From Actinobacillus indolicus (GTDB taxonomy: Bacteria; Pseudomonadota; Gammaproteobacteria; Enterobacterales; Pasteurellaceae), in assembly GCF_004519515.1 (NCBI RefSeq), contig NZ_CP038145.1, positions 1,446,001-1,510,000 on the forward strand: a DNA stretch of 64,000 nucleotides, read 5' to 3'. Shown in pieces: positions 8,430 through 16,237 of this stretch. The stretch's first letter is position 1. Each line of letters starts with the position of its first letter. A model generated the notes under the pieces. That model was not told the origin of the DNA, did no database searches, and saw only the letters and a list, made by a program, of their open reading frames with translations. Position numbers and translations under genes: made by a program.

Positions 8430-9107
8430 ATGAAAAAATCATTATTAACGGCTTTAGTATTAGGTGTAGCAACAATTTCTTTAGCTGCTTGTGATCAAGC
8501 AAAAGAAAAAGCAGCAGAAGTTAAAGAATCTGCACAAGCAACAGCAACTGAAGTGAAAGATACTGTCGCAGCAAAAACAGAAGAAGCAAAAGATGCTGTA
8601 TCAAAAGCAGCGACAGAAACAAAAGAAGCAGTTGTAGCTAAAGCTGAGGAAGCTAAACAAGCAGTAACAAACGCTGTTACTGAAGCTAAAGATGCAGCAG
8701 CAACCAAAGTTGAACAAGCTAAACAAGCGGTAGCGAATACTGTAGCTGAAGCAAAAGATGCAGCAACAGCTAAAGTTGAAGAAGCTAAACAAACAGTAAC
8801 GAATACTGTAACAGAAGCAAAAGATGCAGCAACAGCTAAAGTTGAAGAAGCTAAACAAGCAGTAACAAATACTGCAACAGAAGCAAAAGATGCAGCAACA
8901 GCTAAAGTTGAAGAAGCTAAACAAGCAGTAACAAATACTGCAACAGAAGCAAAAGATGCAGCAACAGCTAAAGTTGAAGAAGCTAAACAAGTAGTAACGA
9001 ATACTGCAGCAGAAGCAAAAGATGCAGCAACAACTAAAGTTGAAGAAGTTAAAAAAGCTGTAGAAACAAAAGTTGAAGAAGTGAAATCTGCAGTAGAAAC
9101 TAAGTAA
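8430..9107 (+). CDS. Repeat-containing lipoprotein (22-residue helical repeats)
   Basis: The 225-residue precursor has a lipoprotein signal peptide ending in the lipobox LAAC (C20 or C21), so the mature protein should be lipid-anchored. The rest is almost entirely Ala, Lys, Glu, Thr and Val. It has 22-residue repeats of the type EAKDAATAKVEEAKQAVTNT, about 6.5 units from residue 63 onward, resembling LEA-type or apolipoprotein-like amphipathic helix. No catalytic domain is visible. The ATG follows AGGAAAG. A second lipoprotein with the same leader (MKKSLL...LVLG) lies 75 bp downstream, so the two look like diverged paralogues. Function unknown; an envelope or adhesion role is possible but unsupported. 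Confidence 0.85.
   Translation: MKKSLLTALVLGVATISLAACDQAKEKAAEVKESAQATATEVKDTVAAKTEEAKDAVSKAATETKEAVVAKAEEAKQAVTNAVTEAKDAAATKVEQAKQAVANTVAEAKDAATAKVEEAKQTVTNTVTEAKDAATAKVEEAKQAVTNTATEAKDAATAKVEEAKQAVTNTATEAKDAATAKVEEAKQVVTNTAAEAKDAATTKVEEVKKAVETKVEEVKSAVETK
8616..9050 (+). repeat. Tandem 66-bp coding repeats
   Basis: Units of 66 bp begin at 8616, 8682, 8748, 8814, 8880, 8946 and 9012, the last being partial and degenerate. Units 8814-8879 and 8880-8945 are identical at every base. The units at 8748 and 8946 differ from them by a few substitutions, while the first two are more divergent. The period is a multiple of 3, so gain or loss of a unit keeps the reading frame and changes only protein length by 22 residues. 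Confidence 0.93.
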
Positions 9108-9129
9108 TCTCTTTTAGTATAATAAATAG

Positions 9130-9154
9130 GCACAGTATATTCTGTGCTTTTTTT
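9130..9154 (+). terminator. Rho-independent terminator
   Basis: GCACAG pairs with CTGTGC over a 6-nt loop, followed by seven T. It lies between the two lipoprotein genes, so they may be separate or partly coupled transcripts. Confidence 0.8.
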
Positions 9155-9182
9155 ATATCAAGAACAGCATGGAGGAAATCTC

Positions 9183-9887
9183 ATGAAAAAATCTCTATTA
9201 TCCCTTTTAGTTTTAGGCTCAGTCTTTACCCTTAATGCTTGTGATAATGGTAAAGCAAAACTTGAAGCAGATTTAAAAGCATCTCAAGCTCAATTAGCTG
9301 AAGTGCAAAAACAAGCGGATGAAAAAGTTGCTTTAGCTGAGAAACAAGCGCAAGAAAAAATTGCAACAGCACTGAAATCCGCAGATGAAAAAGTAGCAGA
9401 AGCACAGAAACAGGCAGATGCTAAGATTGCTGAAATTCAAAAAAATGCAGAAAGTAAAATTGCAGAAGCTGAAGCTAAAGTAACTGAAATGAAAAATTCA
9501 GTAGAAGGTCGTATTGCTGAAGCTACAAAAGTTTATGAAGAAAAATGGAATTCTGTTAAAGAAAGCCTAGGATCTTCAATGACTGAAGCCAAAGCAGCTA
9601 TCGCAGAAAAGATGGATAGCTTTGGAAAAGTCGTTCAAGGTGTCGCAACAGATTTAAAAGCAGATAGTAAAAACGCATTAAAATCAGTGGAAGAAAAAGT
9701 CACTGAAAAAGTGAAAGAAGTTAAAGACTCTATTACTGAGAATAAAGCGCCAACTAGCGACACTAAACAAGATAAAACTTCTGAAACGATTGAAACGATA
9801 AAACAAGCAGTTACCGAAAAAGTTGAGTCGGTAAAAGAAGCTGTGACAGAAATCAAAGAGGCTGAAAAAGCACCTGAAACAAAATAA
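9183..9887 (+). CDS. Coiled-coil lipoprotein
   Basis: The start chosen is the ATG after GGAGGAAATCTC; an upstream in-frame TTG adds 13 unlikely residues. The 234-residue precursor has signal peptide MKKSLLSLLVLGSVFTLNAC with lipobox LNAC. After it come heptad-like Ala/Lys/Glu-rich segments (KQADEKVAEAQKQADAKIAE and similar, about 35-110), then a less regular central part with the only Trp and Gly cluster (EEKWNSVKESLGSS). Last is a second helical segment of VTEKV/IKEAV repeats near the C-terminus. No known domain is recognised. The shared leader and composition with the preceding lipoprotein suggest duplication. Confidence 0.82.
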   Translation: MKKSLLSLLVLGSVFTLNACDNGKAKLEADLKASQAQLAEVQKQADEKVALAEKQAQEKIATALKSADEKVAEAQKQADAKIAEIQKNAESKIAEAEAKVTEMKNSVEGRIAEATKVYEEKWNSVKESLGSSMTEAKAAIAEKMDSFGKVVQGVATDLKADSKNALKSVEEKVTEKVKEVKDSITENKAPTSDTKQDKTSETIETIKQAVTEKVESVKEAVTEIKEAEKAPETK

Positions 9888-9904
9888 TATTTTACATACT
9901 TATA

Positions 9905-9934
9905 AATGCCAATATTGATATATTGGCATTTTTT
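9905..9934 (+). terminator. Rho-independent terminator
   Basis: AATGCCAATAT pairs with ATATTGGCATT over a very short loop, followed by T residues. It ends the lipoprotein transcript. Confidence 0.83.
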
Positions 9935-9976
9935 ATATTCAAAATTTTATTAGAAACTCTTTATAAAATTGCAAAA

Positions 9977-9990
9977 CTAAACCGTTTTAG
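9977..9990 (+). promoter_or_regulatory. Candidate ScrR (LacI-type) operator
   Basis: CTAAACCGTTTTAG is a 14-bp near-palindrome with a central CG, the geometry typical of LacI-family operators. It lies 44 bp upstream of the fructokinase start, in the likely promoter of the sucrose genes. The assignment to the downstream LacI-type regulator is inference. Confidence 0.4.
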
Positions 9991-10033
9991 CTACTATGCA
10001 CAAGATTATTTTTAGACTTTGAAAGGTTGATTT

Positions 10034-10960
10034 ATGAGCAAAATTTGGGTGTTAGGTGATGCCGTTGTCGATTTAATTCCGGATGGCGACAATCATTATT
10101 TACGTTGTGCCGGTGGTGCGCCTGCGAATGTTGCAGTCGGAGTTTCTCGTTTAGGAGTTGAGACCGGATTTATCGGGCGTGTGGGCAATGACCCACTGGG
10201 TAAGTTTATGCAACAAACCTTGCAAGCAGAAAAGGTTTCAACCGAACAGATGATACTTGATCCACAACAGCGTACTTCGACAGTAATTGTTGGGTTGGAT
10301 CAAGGTGAGCGTAGTTTTACCTTTATGGTAAATCCAAGTGCGGATCAGTTCTTAGAGGTCAATGATCTGCCAAATTTCCAACAAGGTGAATGGTTACACT
10401 GCTGTTCGATTGCATTGATCAATGATCCTTCACGTTCTACTACGATTGAAGCTATTCGTCGTGTCAAACAAGCGGGCGGATTTGTGTCGTTTGATCCAAA
10501 TTTGCGTGAATCACTTTGGTCAAGCCTTGATGAAATGAAAAAAGTGGTGAATAGTGTCGTGGCAATGGCGGACGTGTTGAAATTCTCTGAAGAAGAATTG
10601 ACCTTATTGACTAATACGACAAATCTTGAGGATGCAACGAAAGCGGTTACTTCACTTTATCCAGAGAAGCTGATTATTATCACTTTAGGTAAAGATGGAG
10701 CGATTTATCACTTAAACGGTAAGAGCCAAGTTGTTGCCGGTAAAGCTTTAAAACCGGTAGATACCACTGGGGCTGGCGATGCCTTTGTGAGCGGTTTGTT
10801 AGCTGGTTTATCGCAAGTGTCAAACTGGAAAGAGAGTGATGCGGTATTAGTTGAAGTGATCCGCAAGGCGAATGCGTCTGGTGCTTTAGCAACAACGGCA
10901 AAAGGGGCTATGTCTGCTCTGCCAAATAAGGCTGAGTTAGAGGCGTTTTTAAAAGAATAA
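10034..10960 (+). CDS. scrK: Fructokinase (PfkB family), sucrose cluster
   Basis: The enzyme phosphorylates free fructose released from sucrose-6-phosphate to fructose-6-phosphate. The 308-residue protein has the N-terminal PfkB sugar-binding motif GGAPANVAVGVSRLG (about 27-41). The C-terminal ATP/anion-hole signature DTTGAGDAFVSGLL has D249 as the expected catalytic base. Length equals that of ScrK/CscK proteins. It is followed 137 bp downstream by scrB and then by a LacI-type regulator, which supports the sucrose assignment over other PfkB sugars. No sucrose PTS or permease gene lies in the cluster. Confidence 0.9.
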   Translation: MSKIWVLGDAVVDLIPDGDNHYLRCAGGAPANVAVGVSRLGVETGFIGRVGNDPLGKFMQQTLQAEKVSTEQMILDPQQRTSTVIVGLDQGERSFTFMVNPSADQFLEVNDLPNFQQGEWLHCCSIALINDPSRSTTIEAIRRVKQAGGFVSFDPNLRESLWSSLDEMKKVVNSVVAMADVLKFSEEELTLLTNTTNLEDATKAVTSLYPEKLIIITLGKDGAIYHLNGKSQVVAGKALKPVDTTGAGDAFVSGLLAGLSQVSNWKESDAVLVEVIRKANASGALATTAKGAMSALPNKAELEAFLKE

Positions 10961-11011
10961 TATATATCTGAGAGAGCAACAAGCGGTTAGATTTCTCTAA
11001 ATATTTGCAAG

Positions 11012-11070
11012 CCCTCTCCCTCCGAAAATCCTACGGATTTTCTCCCCCCTCTCTCGCCTACTGGAGAGGG
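11012..11070. repeat. Intergenic palindromic element (cruciform-like) between scrK and scrB
   Basis: The outer arms CCCTCTCC and GGAGAGGG (11012-11019 and 11063-11070) enclose a perfect inner hairpin, GAAAATCC-TAC-GGATTTTC (11024-11042), and a C/T-rich stretch. The GC-rich look contrasts with the surrounding AT-rich spacer. It resembles a dispersed intergenic repeat; no second copy is present in this window. Confidence 0.6.
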
Positions 11071-11097
11071 AACTAAACCTCACAGGAGGAAAATACT

Positions 11098-12540
11098 ATG
11101 CACATTTCCAATCAAGGTAAATACAAAAGCCTGCACGCTCAAGAAGTGGGTGAACTCGATGCAGTTCGTCAAGCGGTTGAACAGGATCAGGATTTCCGCC
11201 CAACCTACCATCTCGCACCGCCAACGGGATTGCTCAACGATCCAAATGGCTTAATTTTTGACGGTGAAAAATATCATATTTTTTATCAATGGTTTCCTTA
11301 CGATGCGTTGCACGGAATGAAACATTGGAAACATCTGATGACAAAGGATTTCCAAACATTTACTGAAGCTGATCTGCTTATTCCTGATGAGATGTTTGAA
11401 TCCCACGGCTGTTATTCGGGTGGGGCGATTTTATGGCAAGATAAGATTGTTGCGTTCTATACGGGCAATACGCGTCGAGCGAGCGATAATCAGCGTGTGC
11501 CACATCAAAATATCGCTATTTTTGATAAATCGGGCAAATTGCTTGAGAAGCGTTGTATTATCGACCAAGCCCCCCAAGGCTATACGGAGCACGTTCGTGA
11601 TCCAAAACCTTTTGTTACCGCAGAGGGAAAAATCCGTTTTGTATTAGGTGCTCAACGTGAAAACCTAACAGGCACGGGCTTGCTCTATGAAATGGATAAC
11701 CTAGAAGCTACCCCACGCTTACTCTCTGAAATTGCGATTAATGATTTTGATAACAGCAACGTATTTATGTGGGAATGCCCCGATTTGTTCAAATTGGCGG
11801 ATAAAGATCTGTTCGTCTGGTCGCCACAGGGTAAATTGCGTGAAGCGACACGTTTCCAAAATAATTACCACGCCACCTATGCGTTAGGTCAATTAACGGG
11901 TGCAACGCTGACAGCAGAACATATTGAAGAGCTAGATTATGGCTTTGATTTTTATGCACCGCAGACAGTACAGAACGCAGAAGGAATTTTATATGGTTGG
12001 GTTGGCTTGCCAGATTTGACTTATCCAACGGATAAGTATAAATGGCACTCTATGCTGACAATGCCTCGCCAGCTTTCCGTTAAACAGGGTAAAATTTTCC
12101 AACAGCCAGTCAAAGAGATTTACGCACAATTGCAGAATAAAGTGTCGTTGAGTGTGAACGGGATTACGGAAGTAGAAAACCTAGATACCGCATATTTGCA
12201 ATTTAATGTGGAAAATCAACCGCTTGTAATCCGTTTCTTTGATAACGAGCAGGGGCAAAATCTGACTTTCCGTTATGAAAATGGGCGAGTTACCTTAGAT
12301 CGTTCAGCGACAGAGCAAACGGATCTAATGAAGCAATTTGGTGAACAACGCCATTGTGAAGTCGAAAAATTGGAAAATGTAGAGATCTTCTTTGACCGTT
12401 CTGTGGTAGAGATTTTCCTCAATGATGGTGAAAAAGCGATGACTTCTCGTTTCTTTATTGAAGGACGAGTAAATTGTTTAGAAACATCAAGAAATATTGA
12501 AATTCAGGTTGCAACTGTCGCTAAAATTTGCGAAAAATAG
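11098..12540 (+). CDS. scrB: Sucrose-6-phosphate hydrolase (GH32)
   Basis: This intracellular invertase cleaves sucrose-6-phosphate to glucose-6-phosphate and fructose. The 480 residues show the GH32 five-blade propeller motifs in order. The nucleophile D48 is in LLNDPNGL, the transition-state Asp D168 in RDPKPF, and the acid/base E226 in WECPDLF. A C-terminal beta-sandwich follows (VEIFFDRSVVEIFLNDGE near 435-452). No signal peptide is present, which fits a cytosolic enzyme. The start is preceded by a strong AGGAGG. It lies downstream of the fructokinase gene and upstream of scrR. Confidence 0.95.
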   Translation: MHISNQGKYKSLHAQEVGELDAVRQAVEQDQDFRPTYHLAPPTGLLNDPNGLIFDGEKYHIFYQWFPYDALHGMKHWKHLMTKDFQTFTEADLLIPDEMFESHGCYSGGAILWQDKIVAFYTGNTRRASDNQRVPHQNIAIFDKSGKLLEKRCIIDQAPQGYTEHVRDPKPFVTAEGKIRFVLGAQRENLTGTGLLYEMDNLEATPRLLSEIAINDFDNSNVFMWECPDLFKLADKDLFVWSPQGKLREATRFQNNYHATYALGQLTGATLTAEHIEELDYGFDFYAPQTVQNAEGILYGWVGLPDLTYPTDKYKWHSMLTMPRQLSVKQGKIFQQPVKEIYAQLQNKVSLSVNGITEVENLDTAYLQFNVENQPLVIRFFDNEQGQNLTFRYENGRVTLDRSATEQTDLMKQFGEQRHCEVEKLENVEIFFDRSVVEIFLNDGEKAMTSRFFIEGRVNCLETSRNIEIQVATVAKICEK

Positions 12541-12552
12541 CATCTATTGATT

Positions 12553-12595
12553 TGGGGGTATACCACAAATAATAAACATCCCCCATTTTATTTTA
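12553..12595 (+). terminator. Possible hairpin terminator between scrB and scrR
   Basis: TGGGGG (12553-12558) can pair with CCCCCA (12580-12585) across a 21-nt loop, followed by TTTTATTTT. The loop is long, so it may be a partial terminator that lets some transcription reach the regulator gene. Confidence 0.4.
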
Positions 12596-12607
12596 AAAGG
12601 AGAAAAT

Positions 12608-13630
12608 ATGGATATTAAAACTCAAGGGAAGCGATTAACGCTAAATGACATTGCAACACTTGCTGGCGTTTCTAAAACAACGGCCAGCATGGTATTAAAT
12701 GGACAATCAGAACAATTTAGAATTAAGCCAGAAACACGCGAGAAAGTAGAGCATATTGCAAAACAATATGGTTACCGAGCCAATGTCCATGCAAAAGCAC
12801 TCAAAATGCGTAGAACCAATGTTATTGGGCTTGTCATTCCTGATTTGACAAACTATGGTTTCGCCTCTACCGCAAAGACTTTAGAGAAACTGTGTAGAGA
12901 GAATGGTTTACAGTTAGTGATTGCTTGCTCTGATGACAATCCTCAGCAAGAAAAACAAGCTATCGACCGTTTGCTTGACCGCCAAATTGATCTGTTAATT
13001 ACCGCGCCAACTCACCAAGACCCTAAATATTATAAATCCGTCCTTAAACATACCTTAGTATTACAACTCGATCGCTATGTTCCAAACCTTGATCTTGGCT
13101 ATGTGATTAGTGCTGATACCGATAAAATTGCAGAGTTAGTCGCATTAACCGTTCAACGCTATCAACTTAAAGAATATTTTTATTTCGGTGGGCAGCTTTC
13201 GCTCTCCCCAAGTCAATCGCGCTTAAATGGATTCCGACAAGGGCTAAAACAAGCTAATCTTGCAGAAAAAAATGATTGGGTTCGACATAAAGATTTCCAA
13301 TCAGAATCTGGCTACCAATTAATGGAAGATCTTGTTAAACATTTAGGTCGTTTGCCCGAAGCCGTTTTTACTGCTTCTTATACAATATTAGAAGGTGTGT
13401 TACGTTATCTTACTGAACATGATCAAATGGATAAATTACTTGAGAAAAAATTACACTTAGCGACGTTTGATGATCATAATTTATTAAACGCGTTGCCTTT
13501 TCATATTCACTCTATCAAACAAAACCATGAGCAAATAGCCCAACAAACTTTTTCATTAATCAGAAGAAAGCTACAAGGAAAATTGCCCGAGAATATAAAA
13601 GTTGAATGCCAAATCCGTTGGAGAGATTAA
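12608..13630 (+). CDS. scrR: LacI-family transcriptional regulator, probable sucrose repressor
   Basis: The 340-residue protein has an N-terminal LacI-type helix-turn-helix with TLNDIATLAGVSKTTASMVL (residues 11-30), a hinge helix around KALKMRRTN, and a periplasmic-binding-like effector domain (VIGLVIPDL onward). Close resemblance to the FruR/ScrR branch and its position directly after scrK-scrB indicate a repressor of this cluster, probably responding to fructose or a sugar phosphate. It has its own AAAGGAG ribosome site and may be partly uncoupled from scrB by the preceding hairpin. Confidence 0.88.
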   Translation: MDIKTQGKRLTLNDIATLAGVSKTTASMVLNGQSEQFRIKPETREKVEHIAKQYGYRANVHAKALKMRRTNVIGLVIPDLTNYGFASTAKTLEKLCRENGLQLVIACSDDNPQQEKQAIDRLLDRQIDLLITAPTHQDPKYYKSVLKHTLVLQLDRYVPNLDLGYVISADTDKIAELVALTVQRYQLKEYFYFGGQLSLSPSQSRLNGFRQGLKQANLAEKNDWVRHKDFQSESGYQLMEDLVKHLGRLPEAVFTASYTILEGVLRYLTEHDQMDKLLEKKLHLATFDDHNLLNALPFHIHSIKQNHEQIAQQTFSLIRRKLQGKLPENIKVECQIRWRD

Positions 13631-13707
13631 CAACTTTTATTTAAAAAAATTCTTGTGCTAAATAGCCATCTCACAAAACAGATAAACCTCTAAAAACTCA
13701 ATTAATT

Positions 13708-13754
13708 TAGATTAAAGAACTATTAAACACACATGCAAGTAGTTTTTTAATCTA
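13708..13754. promoter_or_regulatory. Inverted repeat upstream of the NSS transporter gene
   Basis: TAGATTAAAGAACT (13708-13721) and AGTTTTTTAATCTA (13741-13754) are inverted copies with one mismatch and a 19-nt spacer. No T-run follows, so it is not a simple terminator. A smaller hairpin ACGAG/CTCGT with a following T-rich run lies at 13834-13855, about 40 nt before the start codon. Either could be a protein site or leader structure. Function unknown. Confidence 0.35.
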
Positions 13755-13889
13755 CCAAAAACACCAATTACCCACCTCATACAACATTTCCAGCCTTTAC
13801 TTTTTAGTATTTCTTAGGCATATTGCAAAACCTACGAGTATTGCTCGTTTTAAATTTTTGTTTAATTACATTTTTTTGAGGTATTTACC

Positions 13890-15404
13890 GTGTCTAGTGT
13901 GAAATCTAATGCCCCTAGAGAAACCTTCTCTGGTCGTAGTGCATTTATTATGGCAGCCATCGGTTCTGCTGTTGGATTAGGAAATATTTGGCGTTTTCCT
14001 TATGTTACTTATGAAAATGGTGGTGGTGCGTTCATCATCCCTTATATCATTGCGCTTTTAACCGCTGGTATTCCATTACTCTTCTTAGATTATGCCATTG
14101 GTCACCGTCACCGTGGTGGTGCGCCACTCTCTTATCGTCGTTTCAATCGTAACTTTGAAACATTCGGCTGGTGGCAAGTATTAGTTAATGTCATTATCGG
14201 AATTTATTATGCCGTTGTTCTTGGTTGGGCTGCAAGTTACACTTTCTTCTCCATTAATGGCGCTTGGGGTGATAAACCGATCGACTTCTTTATTGGCGAA
14301 TTCCTAAAAATGGGCGATATCAATCAAGGTATCAGTTTTGAATTTGTTGGTATGGTAACGGGTCCATTAATTGCTGTATGGCTAATTGCTTTAGGTATTT
14401 TAGCTCTAGGTATTCAAAAGGGGATTGCAAAATCATCTGGGATTTTAATGCCACTATTAGTGGTGATGTTTGTGGTACTTGTGGTTTACTCCCTATTCTT
14501 ACCAGGTGCTGCAAAAGGCTTAGATGCATTATTTACACCAAACTGGTCTAAACTATCTGATCCAAGTGTGTGGATTGCCGCTTATGGACAAATCTTTTTC
14601 TCACTCTCTATCTGTTTCGGGATTATGATCACTTATGCATCATACTTGAAGAAAGATTCTGACTTAACGGGTAGTGGTTTAGTTGTAGGCTTTGCAAACA
14701 GTAGTTTCGAAGTGTTAGCAGGTATCGGCGTATTCGCAGCTCTTGGCTTTATGGCGACTGCTGCAGGTCAAGAGGTAAGTGAAGTCGCGAAAGGTGGTAT
14801 TGGTCTTGCGTTCTTTGCATTCCCAACCATCATTAACCAAGCACCATTTGGTGAACTTGTCGGTGTACTTTTCTTCGGCTCATTAACTTTTGCAGCATTA
14901 ACATCCTTTATCTCCGTTATTGAAGTCATTATTTCTGCTGTTCAAGATAAATTACGTGTCAGCCGTTCAAAAGTGACCTTTATTGTTGGTATTCCAATGA
15001 TGTTCGTCTCTGTCGTTTTATTTGGAACCACAACTGGCTTACCAATGTTGGATGTACTTGATAAATTTGTGAACTATTTTGGTATCGTCGCTGTTGCATT
15101 TGTGTCTCTCGTTGTTATTGTGACAGATGAAAAATTAAGTACCTTAGGCAATCACTTAAATGAAACTTCTTCATTCAAAGTCGGCTTCCTATGGCGTTTA
15201 TGTATCGTTCTCACCACAGGCGTACTTGCATTCATGTTATTTAGTGAAGGCGCTAAAGTACTATCTGAAGGTTATGAGGGCTATCCAAGCTGGTTTGTAA
15301 ATACATTTGGCTGGGGTATGTCGATCAGTTTAATGGTTGTTGCGTTCTTCCTTTCTCGTTTGAAATGGAAAGACGAAACTTTAGCTGAACATAAAGGAGA
15401 ATAA
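13890..15404 (+). CDS. Sodium-dependent amino-acid transporter (NSS/SNF family, MetP-like)
   Basis: The 504-residue inner-membrane protein belongs to the neurotransmitter:sodium symporter family. TM1 has the unwound signature SAVGLGNIWRFPYVTYENGG (residues 27-46), the Na+/substrate site of LeuT-type transporters, and about 12 hydrophobic segments follow. The start is GTG preceded by GAGG. Immediately downstream is a 32-codon ORF typical of the small subunit of methionine/alanine NSS importers (MetPS). Methionine or alanine is therefore the best substrate guess, but substrate cannot be proven from sequence. Confidence 0.88.
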   Translation: MSSVKSNAPRETFSGRSAFIMAAIGSAVGLGNIWRFPYVTYENGGGAFIIPYIIALLTAGIPLLFLDYAIGHRHRGGAPLSYRRFNRNFETFGWWQVLVNVIIGIYYAVVLGWAASYTFFSINGAWGDKPIDFFIGEFLKMGDINQGISFEFVGMVTGPLIAVWLIALGILALGIQKGIAKSSGILMPLLVVMFVVLVVYSLFLPGAAKGLDALFTPNWSKLSDPSVWIAAYGQIFFSLSICFGIMITYASYLKKDSDLTGSGLVVGFANSSFEVLAGIGVFAALGFMATAAGQEVSEVAKGGIGLAFFAFPTIINQAPFGELVGVLFFGSLTFAALTSFISVIEVIISAVQDKLRVSRSKVTFIVGIPMMFVSVVLFGTTTGLPMLDVLDKFVNYFGIVAVAFVSLVVIVTDEKLSTLGNHLNETSSFKVGFLWRLCIVLTTGVLAFMLFSEGAKVLSEGYEGYPSWFVNTFGWGMSISLMVVAFFLSRLKWKDETLAEHKGE

Positions 15405-15406
15405 AG

Positions 15407-15505
15407 ATGAGCTCTATTGCAATTACAATGATGTGTGTCGCTCTTGTCATTATTTGGGGTGGATTAGTTTACGCAATTAAACGTCTCCCGAAAGAAGAGA
15501 AATAA
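15407..15505 (+). CDS. Small subunit of NSS methionine/alanine importer (MetS-like)
   Basis: This 32-residue ORF begins 2 bp after the transporter stop codon, and GGAG of AAAGGAGAATAAAG serves as its ribosome site. The product is one transmembrane helix (SIAITMMCVALVIIWGGLVYA, about residues 3-23) ending in the charged tail IKRLPKEEK. This matches the MaAIMP small-subunit family, whose Corynebacterium member MetS is required for MetP transport. It is easily missed because of its length. Position, ribosome site and family pattern together support a real gene. Confidence 0.85.
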   Translation: MSSIAITMMCVALVIIWGGLVYAIKRLPKEEK

Positions 15506-15589
15506 TTGTAAAAAATACGAAAAAAGTGACCGCTTGTAATAATTATATCAACGGTTAGTTTTGATGTAATACAAAATAGTTATTAGAAT

Positions 15590-15630
15590 GGCTTAAAGCT
15601 TTATTATACAAAGCTTTAAGCCTTATTCTT
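15590..15630 (+). terminator. Rho-independent terminator after the NSS genes
   Basis: GGCTTAAAGCTTT pairs perfectly over 13 bp with AAAGCTTTAAGCC (15610-15622), followed by TTATTCTT. It ends the transporter transcript and may also serve as a weak terminator from the other side. Confidence 0.8.
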
Positions 15631-15721
15631 ATCTACACACTGTATTATTCGAGTAAGAAAAGTTGAACATAAACAGTAGCAATAGATTTATCAGCAATGT
15701 CAATTCAATACCAATCTCGTA

Positions 15722-16186
15722 TTAAATCAGCACCCCACAACAATGTTTAAATTTCTTTCCTGAACCACAAATACAAGGTTGTTTCATTGTTGGCAATGGA
15801 ACTGTCGGATCAACAAAATACCAACGCCCATCAATTTTGACAAAAAGTGATAGCTCGTGGTGAGCTTGCGCTCCTTCTGGCGTGTTGAAATAAGCTTTAA
15901 ATTCAACCGTGCTATGAATTTTACTGATATTGGGTTTATGAGCCACAATGTCTAACCCAGCCCAGTGTGTACTTTCGCCCCAGTTTTTCATTGCCATTTG
16001 ATCAAGTAACTTCTGCTGGCTAGGGACGGTCGTTTGCTCAATATAATCAATGTTGACTTGCGTATAAGCCGAATAGCGTGAGCGCATAAGCTGTTCAGCA
16101 GTTGCAGGTAACTGCTCACCTAGATGAAAAGGCTGGCAGCATTGATGATAAGGTTGATTTGATTGGCAAGGGCAAAGTGATGACAT
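15722..16186 (-). CDS. ychJ: YchJ family protein with SEC-C motifs
   Basis: The 154-residue protein has two Cys-rich metal-binding SEC-C motifs. One is at the N-terminus (CPCQSNQPYHQCC, residues 5-17) and the other at the C-terminus (CICGSGKKFKHCC, about 138-150). Between them is the UPF0225 core with MRSRYSAYTQVNIDYI. SEC-C motifs resemble the Zn2+-binding end of SecA. The function of YchJ is not established. It follows yidC on the same strand but is separated by a hairpin, so it is likely monocistronic. Confidence 0.9.
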   Translation of the reverse strand: MSSLCPCQSNQPYHQCCQPFHLGEQLPATAEQLMRSRYSAYTQVNIDYIEQTTVPSQQKLLDQMAMKNWGESTHWAGLDIVAHKPNISKIHSTVEFKAYFNTPEGAQAHHELSLFVKIDGRWYFVDPTVPLPTMKQPCICGSGKKFKHCCGVLI

Positions 16187-16237
16187 AGTTTGATTTGTAA
16201 AAAATTAAAGAAAAGTGACCGCTTGTTTCTATTAAAA

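Noticed and set aside
8616..9050. Possible CRISPR-like tandem array
   Set aside because: Units are contiguous, coding and in frame with no unique spacers, so this is a protein repeat.
8495..9133. Long minus-strand ORF of 212 codons (and another of 129 codons) opposite the repeat lipoprotein
   Set aside because: They are antisense shadows of the repetitive plus-strand gene. Their Ser/Ala/Val and Cys/Phe repeats simply mirror the GCA-AAA-GAA codons, and neither has a ribosome site or known domain.
13890..15505. The NSS transporter and small ORF as part of the sucrose cluster
   Set aside because: NSS proteins carry amino acids or amines with Na+, and a 259-bp gap with hairpins separates it from scrR. 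It does not supply the missing sucrose uptake.
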